From positions 7,151,297 to 7,215,296 of the forward strand of contig NC_133230.1 in assembly GCF_040436345.1 (NCBI RefSeq): 64,000 nucleotides of DNA. Reading direction: 5' to 3'. Of the stretch, positions 28,701 through 33,250 are shown piece by piece. Both the position numbers and the translations under genes were made by a program. Source of the stretch: Pagrus major. Lineage: Eukaryota; Chordata; Actinopteri; Spariformes; Sparidae. The number at the start of each line of letters is the position of its first letter. Within the stretch, counting starts at the first letter, position 1. The notes below the pieces were generated by a model. That model ran no database searches, was not told the origin of the DNA, and saw only the letters and a program-made list of their open reading frames with translations.

Positions 28701-31700
28701 GAAGCCACAACAACCGGCATGATGGATGACACACTGTCTGGTTTTCATGCGATTCACTGTAATGCAAACTAGATGTCTGGGCTTTACCTGCCATTGGATC
28801 ACAATGCAGGCACAATCGAGACAACAAGAAAGCTTATTAATGCCAGATATAAATGCAAAGACCCATGGGTCGGATGCCGTTGTCCAGATACAGATCACAT
28901 GTTACTACCAGGTAAAAGGTTGAAAGTAAGCAATGTTTCCAAATTTCTCAAAGTGACATTTCACCTTGTAACAATAACTAATATATTTAAGGATTAATGT
29001 ACAGTACATATAATTCACAATTTAAAGATTATATTGTAAGTGTGTGAGAAAAACCTACAGCCACGTAATGGCGGAGCACATAAGTAGCCAGGCCTTCGCT
29101 GACTTTGGCTGATATGACTTGGTGAAGCCTCTGGAAGTCCGGTGTCCCAACCTCAGCATACAGAATGACAACAGGAGCATCTGGATTGGATCCTGAGTAT
29201 TTGTGATCACCTTTGAAAAGGTACGGCTTTGGCCTGAAAGAGTGACAGTCAAGTTAATTATCAGATCCTCAAGGTCATTATTTTACTGATTTATCTTCTC
29301 ATGTCTGAATTGTATTTGTCTTTATTTACCTCTCAGTTGCTGCTTTCAGCAGTGCTGCTAAACTTTCTGCATCACACGTCTTTACTCCATGGATGCTGAA
29401 AAATGCTGAGCAGCCAGAGGGGGGAGGCTCATTGGACGCTATCTAAAAAAGCAAAACAGAAGGATCTTTCACACACATTCAATGTTCATGTAGAAGCATT
29501 TGAATGCACAATAAACCAACTTCCTGGTACCTGTTGGAAGGAGTGTACTGTTGCTGAGTAGGCTCTGAGAGAGAGGGCGAACTTCAGCATGTTCACCTGG
29601 ACGGAGCTGAGCAAGGCACTGCCTTTCTTCACAATCAGGTCATAGTAGGCCTGATCTGTGTCTGCACGAGCATGATACGCACAAACAGAAGTAATGTTTT
29701 AAAACTGTGTTCTTTGGCATGTTTTCTCTTGCTATATTAATCTGCTTAACATTGCTGTTAGGAAATTATGGTCTAACTGTTTCAACACGAGCAGAGACAC
29801 AAATGAACAGAACAAAATTACAGTTTGCAGCGCTATCCTATCATGTTATTGCTTGCATAAGTGTTTGACCAAAACACTGACACTGCAATTGCTGCCAAGA
29901 GGCTTGCATACACATCATAAATTCAGCTGCTTGCAGCACAGAGACTAAAAGTGAAAGCAGGTCTAGAGTGGCCGAAACGCCTTTACTTTACCATCATGCT
30001 CTCCTTCTATGTTCTGATTGGCCTCCACAAAGTCCCAGAACTTCTCCTGGCTCTCCTCTGCCAGGAACTCACTGAGGAAGAAGAGGATCAAGTAGGCAGT
30101 TTCATAAGCTGTGTGTGTATATATGCTGTCTGTGCATTCTGTCTGTAAATATTTAAAAGCTACATTTGGATGAGGAGTAATAAACCTGAGAAAGATTTTA
30201 ATGTTGCTCGCCAAAGTCAGAGCACAGGGTCAGCTGCAGAGCGCAGTGCAGCATCTCAAGCCTTTAAGTATTCAGCATCTTGCTCAAGGACACATCAGTG
30301 AGACAGAAGTTAGAACTCACTTAGAGGACAGACTCCGTAATGACCCTACGAGCCCTCAGGACATTGATTTATACATTATCTGCTTCCGAAACTTAATGTC
30401 AAATGTAATGCGGCCAAACGGCTGCTTCAGTTGAGCAGTGTCTTACCTGGCCTCCAGCAGCAGAGGAGTATCAGCCCATTTCGTTGTGAGAGTGGTGGTG
30501 ACAGCCTTGGAGTCTGCACCCCCAGACACTGCAGAGAACAGCGACAGCAGCAGGGAACACAGAAGCCACATCCTCGAGCTTAAACCTGTGAGAAGAGTGT
30601 TAGATTTACAGGACTGATTTGAAGATTCATAGGAAACCGATAAAAATGTGAGCAAGCTCAGCCATGTTTATATAGAATACCAAAATGCATCTTGGGTGAC
30701 ACATAATGTGGACATCTAAGATGCAAATGTGACAGCACGCAGAGCACACTGAGAGAACATAGAGATCCAGCCAATCAGTCCACATGTGAAAGTCAAATTT
30801 TGGACTACATGGAGAGATCAACTTATCAACTTCGATATATGTGGATAACTGGACGAGGCAATAATTTGATTTTATTGCTTATCAAATTTAGTAGAATCAT
30901 ATCATGATAATAATAATCAGTAATAAACTTTATAGATCATTTTCCAACAGTCAAACAGTTAAGAAGTGAGTTACATGGTTGAGCGAGGATAAGAAATACT
31001 TCAGGTCTGCACTGAGGCAAATAACATCAGACAATTTAAACAATACTAAAATAAAAATGGAACAAATAGTCAACAATAATGATAAACACAATAACAACAG
31101 ATAAAACAGATAAGAAATGCCAGAAAACAGTATGCTACCATTAGTGCTGCATGATATGGTAAAAGTCACTTGCTATTTTGTTGACAGATATAACAGTTGT
31201 GCAATGATTCACAATTCTTTTTTTTCATCATGATTCTCATTTTTACAGAAAAAAAACTATTAAAATCATGATGACATGACAGTTGTTGGTGTCTGTACCA
31301 AACAAACATGTTTTCTTATATCTGGAGAACAAAATGCAGGTCAGGGCATTTATTTAAATCCAGAAATTGCAGTTGCTGCGATTTGGATATTGCACTTGGC
31401 TATATTGAGATTTCGATAATGTAATCGTGTAGCTCTAGCTAACATTAATAAAAGATACGTTTTGGGGTGTGATTTAAGAGATGTCACTCTGAGAGATGTT
31501 AAGGGGCTCTGACTGCAACAACACAATAACTTTAGTCCTGAGCTGGGACAGACAGCAGGGCCCTGCCTGTTGACCTAAGGCTGTGCCCTGGCTTGTCATA
31601 CTTAAACTTACTGGCAACCAGTGAAGAGAGGCTACAACAGAGATGTTGTATTCTTGTCTCCTAGTATTTGTTAAGACGAGCAGCTGTGTTATACACTAAT

Positions 31701-33025
31701 TGAAGGTGTGAGATATGATCATGTTATCATCCTAAATATTTCTGTTACCATTGTGATATATATTGATATAGGATAACATCCTTACCAATATTTTGGTAGT
31801 GATTTCAGCTATATTGCAAAACACACAAGGATACTACACATTTGCCTTTTCCAAAAGACTTGAACATGGTTTTAAAAACTGTTTGCCAGCTCTCCGTTTG
31901 AATGTACTATTTTTTTGCAGTGGTCATAGTTTCCAACAATTAAAGTGGACCATGAGTGGGAGGCAGCATAAGATAATAGATGATCATGGGAGATGCTTTA
32001 GGCCTAATTAATGACATGAGGTTAAATCTATCTTAACTTCATCAAGACTAGGTTGAACCACCGACTCTGCAAAGCAGGAAATGCACTGTGACGTTCAGTG
32101 TTAATTTGCATATTTACATACACTTAACTAATATATCAATGAATCTGGGTTGTGCATTATTATGTTATGCTGTAGCCCTGTGTCTGAATCAAGTTTAAAA
32201 CCCTTAATTGTTTTAGTTTATATTGTGATCACATTGTCCATATTCCTAAAATTGGTTTTGCTTAATTAAATCAGTGCAAACTATCTGATGCAATGTAAAC
32301 CTTGGGCTACATATAGTCAGCAATGACTGTCTGCAACTAATGTATATTTTCATAATCGCCTGGGGACAAGTTAAATCATTTCTTAGTCTATAAACAAAAA
32401 ATATAAGAGACAGAGATGATGAAAGGGAAGGAGAAAACCGCCCCCTGTTAATGACATAATAATCTAAGTGATAGTTTAATGTATGACATATACAGAACAA
32501 GACTTTCTGTGCACTCTTGCTTGAGTTCACAGCTGGTAAACAAGAAGCTCCACGATCTCTGACCAATAGCAAAGTTCAGCGTGGCTCCTCCGACCAATCA
32601 AATCACAGTTTTGACATCCGGACTGTTTCAATGACTGTAAGCTCCGGATAAGATAGTGTTCTTACGGGTATCAAACCGCAAACTGAGAAACCTTCTCATG
32701 CGGTTTGGTTTAAGTCGTCTAAACGTCATTAATGTCCATGAAATAGACACCCAGAGCCCGTCAAGTGTTGGTGAACTCACGGCGAGCTAACGCTAACCTG
32801 GAAATTAACGTTAGCCAAAAAGACGCAGGAGCTAGCTAACTCTTCCTACACCAAAGGAAAACAACCCGATTTTTAGCTTTTTCGGTTAACTCACAGTCAC
32901 CTAATGTCGTAGTCTCTAAAAACTAACAATAACCACCCTTGTATTCAGCCGTTTTTTACTTTCATAGCATAAAAAATGAATGATATGTCCTCACCGAAGC
33001 CGGCTCCGCAGCTTCCTGCATCCAT
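2220..33025 (-). CDS. uggt1: UDP-glucose:glycoprotein glucosyltransferase 1, complete 41-exon gene
   Basis: ER-lumenal folding sensor: it transfers glucose from UDP-glucose to Man9GlcNAc2 (and trimmed) glycans of misfolded glycoproteins so that calnexin/calreticulin rebind them. The family is known to partner with SELENOF. Forty-one minus-strand exons (listed separately) join in phase to 4,620 nt, 1,539 codons plus stop; human UGGT1 is about 1,555 residues. Visible in order: a 15-residue lead and hydrophobic signal (about 16-32), thioredoxin-like modules lacking an obvious redox CxxC (about 45-950), a beta-sandwich region (about 960-1190), and a GT24 catalytic domain (about 1245-1530) with FVDADQ at 1348-1353 and a DQD at 1444-1446. 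The protein ends in HIEL. The C-terminal half is near-identical to human UGGT1. UGGT2 is less likely because the [11 protein letters not shown] segment and neighbouring residues follow UGGT1. No frameshift or stop was seen. Domain limits are inferred from the family; exon borders were read directly. Confidence 0.96.
2329..2476 (-). CDS. uggt1: uggt1 exon 40
   Basis: Residues 1485-1534 ([20 protein letters not shown] then a charged helical tail, [20 protein letters not shown]). Donor GTACTT. Confidence 0.93.
2477..3466 (-). other. uggt1 intron 39
   Basis: 990 bp. Two short stretches (TTTATTGATACCCTGAGGGA at about 2,972 and CTGCCCTCTAGTGGCTG at about 3,304) resemble fragments of teleost interspersed repeats; otherwise nothing recognised. 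Confidence 0.4.
3467..3583 (-). CDS. uggt1: uggt1 exon 39 (GT24)
   Basis: Residues 1446-1484 ([34 protein letters not shown]). End of the catalytic core. Confidence 0.97.
3778..3892 (-). CDS. uggt1: uggt1 exon 38 (GT24)
   Basis: Residues 1407-1445 ([20 protein letters not shown] ... [13 protein letters not shown]). The final D-Q pairs with the first D of exon 39 to form the GT24 DQD motif. Confidence 0.97.
4066..4226 (-). CDS. uggt1: uggt1 exon 37 (GT24)
   Basis: Residues 1354-1407 ([20 protein letters not shown] ... [20 protein letters not shown] ... KYHI), near-identical to human UGGT1. Confidence 0.97.
4334..4516 (-). CDS. uggt1: uggt1 exon 36 (GT24 DxD motif)
   Basis: Residues 1293-1353. 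Contains [33 protein letters not shown] and then FVDADQ. The D-A-D of FVDADQ is the metal/UDP-glucose-binding DxD of the family. Confidence 0.97.
4517..5997 (-). other. uggt1 intron 35
   Basis: 1.48 kb between two catalytic-domain exons. Contains a perfect 22-bp palindrome at 5,515-5,536 centred on GCTTATAAGC. No exon or definite mobile element seen. Confidence 0.6.
5998..6082 (-). CDS. uggt1: uggt1 exon 35 (GT24)
   Basis: Residues 1264-1292 ([20 protein letters not shown] ... YLSPTFK). Confidence 0.96.
6252..6356 (-). CDS. uggt1: uggt1 exon 34 (GT24 domain begins)
   Basis: Residues 1229-1264 ([17 protein letters not shown] then [16 protein letters not shown]). The second half is the first beta-alpha unit of the GT24 catalytic fold. 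Confidence 0.95.
6591..6679 (-). CDS. uggt1: uggt1 exon 33
   Basis: Residues 1200-1229 ([20 protein letters not shown]), the acidic linker before the catalytic domain. The upstream of two possible AGs was chosen as acceptor because it keeps the conserved KVKVQKK join. Confidence 0.9.
6800..6884 (-). CDS. uggt1: uggt1 exon 32
   Basis: Residues 1171-1199 ([20 protein letters not shown] ... IIKVK). Confidence 0.94.
7031..7116 (-). CDS. uggt1: uggt1 exon 31
   Basis: Residues 1143-1171 ([20 protein letters not shown] ... IYKIY). Confidence 0.95.
7307..7465 (-). CDS. uggt1: uggt1 exon 30
   Basis: Residues 1090-1142 ([18 protein letters not shown] ... [11 protein letters not shown] ... VDTIVMANL). 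Confidence 0.95.
7862..8051 (-). CDS. uggt1: uggt1 exon 29
   Basis: Residues 1026-1089 ([12 protein letters not shown] ... [20 protein letters not shown] ... [10 protein letters not shown]), strongly conserved. Confidence 0.95.
8052..8611 (-). other. uggt1 intron 28
   Basis: 560 bp. The 8.2-8.5 kb part (GCGCTACTAGTAGTCTAAC, CTCCACGGAGAACTACAA) has the look of an interspersed teleost repeat, but ends were not resolved. Confidence 0.4.
8612..8691 (-). CDS. uggt1: uggt1 exon 28
   Basis: Residues 1000-1026 ([20 protein letters not shown]). Confidence 0.94.
8830..8932 (-). CDS. uggt1: uggt1 exon 27
   Basis: Residues 965-999 ([20 protein letters not shown] ... QKLAPLLL). Confidence 0.94.
9215..9310 (-). 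CDS. uggt1: uggt1 exon 26
   Basis: Residues 933-965 ([20 protein letters not shown] ... YGFADDRY), junction to the beta-sandwich region. Confidence 0.94.
9412..9542 (-). CDS. uggt1: uggt1 exon 25
   Basis: Residues 890-933 ([20 protein letters not shown] ... [16 protein letters not shown]), returning to thioredoxin-like module 4. Confidence 0.94.
9999..10130 (-). CDS. uggt1: uggt1 exon 24
   Basis: Residues 846-889 ([12 protein letters not shown] ... [18 protein letters not shown] ... VISNGR). Acceptor TTAAG. Confidence 0.95.
10271..10477 (-). CDS. uggt1: uggt1 exon 23
   Basis: Residues 777-845, the longest exon at 207 bp ([13 protein letters not shown] ... [20 protein letters not shown] ... 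EFAVG). Donor GTGAGA. Confidence 0.95.
10890..10984 (-). CDS. uggt1: uggt1 exon 22
   Basis: Residues 745-776 ([20 protein letters not shown] ... YDAIRHM), module 3. Confidence 0.94.
11259..11508. mobile_element. foldback MITE in uggt1 intron 21
   Basis: Starts GAAGGGACAGTTCACCCCAA and ends with the inverted counterpart TTGGGTGAATTGTCCTTC. The inverted match extends inward through CCTGTAGCACTGTTTATC versus GATAAATAGCACTACAGG, so each arm is about 60-70 bp. A typical teleost non-autonomous DNA element; no coding capacity. Confidence 0.8.
11705..11728 (-). CDS. uggt1: uggt1 exon 21, a 24-bp microexon
   Basis: Residues 737-745 (GMTTTNRH plus shared codons). It is required in phase between exon 20 (..MTKK) and exon 22 ([11 protein letters not shown]), matching the human segment KKGMSSKEIYDD in length. 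It is flanked by an exact AG acceptor and GT donor (GTAATC). Confidence 0.85.
11909..12007 (-). CDS. uggt1: uggt1 exon 20
   Basis: Residues 704-737 ([19 protein letters not shown] ... [11 protein letters not shown]), module 3. Confidence 0.94.
12008..13169 (-). other. uggt1 intron 19
   Basis: 1.16 kb, AT-rich; nothing recognised. Confidence 0.6.
13170..13290 (-). CDS. uggt1: uggt1 exon 19
   Basis: Residues 664-704 ([16 protein letters not shown] ... [11 protein letters not shown]). Donor GTGAGT. Confidence 0.94.
14098..14372 (-). mobile_element. CGATTAAT-type repeat copy
   Basis: Its right end reads GAATCATTAGTTGCAGCCCT, the reverse complement of the family start. The left end reads AATTAATCACCTATTCATCGG. 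Divergent, in intron 18. Confidence 0.55.
14493..14657 (-). CDS. uggt1: uggt1 exon 18
   Basis: Residues 609-663 ([20 protein letters not shown] ... [13 protein letters not shown]), the conserved end of module 2. Confidence 0.95.
15040..15115 (-). mobile_element. fragment of TTAGCTTAGC-type repeat
   Basis: The reverse complement reads GCCAGCAGGTGATTAGCTTAGC then TTAACATAAAGA (second part listed separately), homologous to GCCAGTAGCCGGTTAGCTTAGC in the complete copy at 58.77-59.16 kb. In intron 17. Confidence 0.55.
15195..15326 (-). CDS. uggt1: uggt1 exon 17
   Basis: Residues 565-608 ([20 protein letters not shown]). 132 bp, phase 0 at both ends. Confidence 0.94.
15513..15648 (-). CDS. uggt1: uggt1 exon 16
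   Basis: Residues 519-564 ([20 protein letters not shown] ... [16 protein letters not shown]). Confidence 0.94.
15649..17102 (-). other. uggt1 intron 15
   Basis: 1.45 kb, AT-rich; no exon or identifiable element seen. Confidence 0.6.
17103..17188 (-). CDS. uggt1: uggt1 exon 15
   Basis: Residues 491-519 ([15 protein letters not shown] ... FYANNIPLR), module 2. Confidence 0.94.
17287..17406 (-). CDS. uggt1: uggt1 exon 14
   Basis: Residues 451-490, thioredoxin-like module 2 ([20 protein letters not shown] ... [11 protein letters not shown]). Donor is GTTCGT, weaker than consensus, but the phase is fixed by exon 15. Confidence 0.94.
17505..17640 (+). mobile_element. truncated CGATTAAT-type repeat
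   Basis: Begins GGCTGCAACTAACAATCC, the diagnostic end of a very common teleost element also seen at 14.1, 43.4, 44.1, 51.3, 53.6, 54.3 and 55.4 kb. In intron 13. Confidence 0.5.
17804..17954 (-). CDS. uggt1: uggt1 exon 13
   Basis: Residues 400-450 ([15 protein letters not shown] ... [10 protein letters not shown]). Donor GTAAGA, read so that codon AGT is complete and exon 14 begins with Trp. Confidence 0.94.
18204..18480. mobile_element. repeat fragments: CGATTAAT-type element and LINE-like tail
   Basis: 18,204-18,335 resembles the CGATTAAT family (GACGATTAATCAAGAAAC, GTTTCAGACAAAATAAAC). 18,420-18,478 (ACAAATAAAGTCTGATTGAT, then GACTGATTGACTG) has the look of a teleost LINE 3' end with a tetranucleotide tail. 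Both lie in intron 12. Confidence 0.45.
19120..19211 (-). CDS. uggt1: uggt1 exon 12
   Basis: Residues 370-400 ([18 protein letters not shown] ... QDIF), highly conserved in UGGT1. Confidence 0.95.
19674..19738. repeat. (TG)n microsatellite, interrupted
   Basis: About 17 uninterrupted TG units, then TGTGTGTC/TGTGTGCG interruptions. Confidence 0.95.
20387..20480. mobile_element. fragment of a CGATATAT-rich teleost repeat
   Basis: GAGCCCGACCGATATATTGG followed by TTGGCTGATA matches, from memory, the start of a widespread teleost repeat. A second fragment with ATATCGGCCAATATCGA lies at 24,050-24,135. Confidence 0.4.
21129..21189 (-). CDS. uggt1: uggt1 exon 11
   Basis: Residues 349-369 ([20 protein letters not shown]), a short 61-bp exon. 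Acceptor CACAG, donor GTACGA. Confidence 0.92.
21301..21400 (-). CDS. uggt1: uggt1 exon 10
   Basis: Residues 316-349 ([18 protein letters not shown] ... [10 protein letters not shown]). Acceptor TTATAG, donor GTAAAA. Confidence 0.94.
22485..22516. repeat. perfect 15-bp inverted repeat, 2-bp spacer
   Basis: GTCAGATGGTGTAAC at 22,485-22,499 is followed after 2 bp by its exact reverse complement at 22,502-22,516. The same sequence recurs singly near 23,490, linking this palindrome to the surrounding element. Confidence 0.9.
22932..23275. repeat. 43-bp minisatellite, 8 units
   Basis: Eight contiguous 43-bp units (ACAACTTCTGCCCTGAGACC ... CCTGCCCTCAG) start at 22,932, 22,975, 23,018, 23,061, 23,104, 23,147, 23,190 and 23,233. 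Units 4 and 7 share a variant (GGAACCAGGAGGG). Degenerate relatives continue to about 23,370. Contiguous units with no spacers rule out a CRISPR-like array. Confidence 0.95.
24050..24135. mobile_element. fragment of the same CGATAT-type repeat
   Basis: Contains ATATCGGCCAATATCGACA and GCCAATACTGATCTG, the body of the CGATAT repeat family, just beyond the right end of the inverted-repeat element. Confidence 0.35.
26270..26345 (-). mobile_element. fragment of interspersed repeat (family also at 49.33 kb)
   Basis: Read on the minus strand it gives GGGCCTTAAAGAGACAGGGG, matching GGGCCTTAAAGAGACAGG in the larger copy at 49.33-49.63 kb. Inverted relative to that copy. Confidence 0.5.
27155..27255 (-). 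CDS. uggt1: uggt1 exon 9
   Basis: Residues 282-316 ([20 protein letters not shown] ... KVWEMQ), start of the discontinuous thioredoxin-like module 4. Followed by the longest intron of the gene (5.75 kb). Confidence 0.94.
27496..27574 (-). CDS. uggt1: uggt1 exon 8
   Basis: Residues 256-282. Has a potential N-glycosylation site (NAT) followed by the conserved [19 protein letters not shown] segment. Confidence 0.94.
27668..27764 (-). CDS. uggt1: uggt1 exon 7
   Basis: Residues 224-256 with the UGGT signature [20 protein letters not shown]. Acceptor TTCTAG, donor GTGCAC (a non-consensus +3 to +6). Confidence 0.93.
27765..29058 (-). other. uggt1 intron 6
   Basis: 1.3 kb, no exon or clear repeat recognised. 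The 28.4-28.9 kb part is of high complexity. Confidence 0.6.
29059..29233 (-). CDS. uggt1: uggt1 exon 6
   Basis: Residues 165-223, end of module 1 ([20 protein letters not shown] ... VLRHYVA). The donor must be GTAGGT, because only that choice keeps the [13 protein letters not shown] frame of the next exon. Confidence 0.91.
29330..29442 (-). CDS. uggt1: uggt1 exon 5
   Basis: Residues 128-165, including the conserved [16 protein letters not shown] segment and a second Cys (KTCDAE). These cysteines are spaced as in other UGGTs and probably form a structural disulfide (inference). Confidence 0.94.
29531..29661 (-). CDS. uggt1: uggt1 exon 4
   Basis: Residues 84-127, module 1 ([11 protein letters not shown] ... 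[14 protein letters not shown]). Acceptor TGCAG, donor GTACCA. Confidence 0.93.
29992..30071 (-). CDS. uggt1: uggt1 exon 3
   Basis: Residues 57-83, start of thioredoxin-like module 1 ([20 protein letters not shown]). Acceptor CCTCAG, donor GTAAAG; phases fit both neighbours. Confidence 0.93.
30447..30585 (-). CDS. uggt1: uggt1 exon 2 (signal peptide)
   Basis: Residues 11-57. Holds Met16 and the hydrophobic run [16 protein letters not shown], with likely signal cleavage near residues 32-34 before ADSKAV. It then enters the first thioredoxin-like module ([13 protein letters not shown]). Acceptor CACAG, donor GTAAGA. Confidence 0.93.
31142..31440. mobile_element. short non-autonomous DNA element
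   Basis: Begins TAGTGCTGCATGAT and ends with the inverted relative ATCGTGTAGCTCTA, so the ends form imperfect inverted repeats. The interior has runs such as GATTTGGATATTGCA typical of a very common teleost repeat. About 300 bp, no coding capacity. Confidence 0.5.
32550..32598. promoter_or_regulatory. paired CCAAT / CCACG half-sites in 5' intron 1 of uggt1
   Basis: Plus strand: CCACG (32,550) then CCAAT (32,563), and CGTGG (32,580) then CCAAT (32,594). The two CCAAT boxes are 31 bp apart, about three helical turns. CCAAT plus CCACG are the NF-Y and ATF6 half-sites of ER stress elements, but the relative orientation is not canonical. About 400 bp downstream of exon 1. Confidence 0.3.
32672..32707. 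repeat. stem-loop in uggt1 intron 1
   Basis: CAAACCGCA at 32,672-32,680 pairs with TGCGGTTTG at 32,699-32,707. A nested GAGAA/TTCTC pair (32,685-32,689 with 32,693-32,697) extends the hairpin. Not a terminator in this eukaryotic context; function unknown. Confidence 0.5.
32995..33025 (-). CDS. uggt1: uggt1 exon 1 (start codon)
   Basis: Codes residues 1-10 plus one base. ATG at 33,025-33,023; donor GTGAGG follows directly. The short reading frame ([10 protein letters not shown]) joins in phase to exon 2, giving a lead of 15 residues before a second Met (residue 16) that starts the hydrophobic signal. This resembles the human protein, which also has a polar lead before its signal peptide. Bases 5' of the ATG are presumed 5' UTR. 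Confidence 0.82.
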
Positions 33026-33250
33026 CTTCCGCTGGGGAGTGGGTGGGTCCTGTCAGACAGCTTAGGTAACCACAAGTCTGCCTGTTCAGAATAACTGAAC
33101 TCCTCCGAGCATTAAACTATTTAACAACACTGAAACGTGACATGAACACAAAATAGCCCATTTCACGAAAGATAATTAAAAACCGAAGAGTGGTGAAGCT
33201 GAACCTAATCTAGCAATTAACTTCACTGACTAACCCCTGCCACCCAAACT
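33026..33250 (-). promoter_or_regulatory. uggt1 5' UTR and promoter region (inferred)
   Basis: Lies directly 5' of exon 1. A GC-richer 40 bp next to the ATG includes CCCACCCACTCCCC on the minus strand, and AT-rich sequence lies beyond. No TATA box and no canonical ER stress element (CCAAT-N9-CCACG) was found by eye. The start site is unknown, and a non-coding upstream exon cannot be excluded. Confidence 0.35.

Larger units (their letters stand above)
30586..32994 (-). other. uggt1 intron 1
   Basis: 2.4-kb intron. Contains a transposon-like repeat (31,142-31,440), the CCAAT cluster and a stem-loop described separately. Otherwise AT-rich with no recognised exon. Confidence 0.8.

Noticed and set aside
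2220..33025. Identity as uggt2 rather than uggt1
   Set aside because: The neighbour is hs6st1 rather than hs6st3, and diagnostic C-terminal residues ([16 protein letters not shown]) follow UGGT1 more closely.
33026..33250. Canonical ER stress element (CCAAT-N9-CCACG) 5' of uggt1
   Set aside because: Not found on either strand by eye. Only non-canonical pairs exist, and those are inside intron 1.
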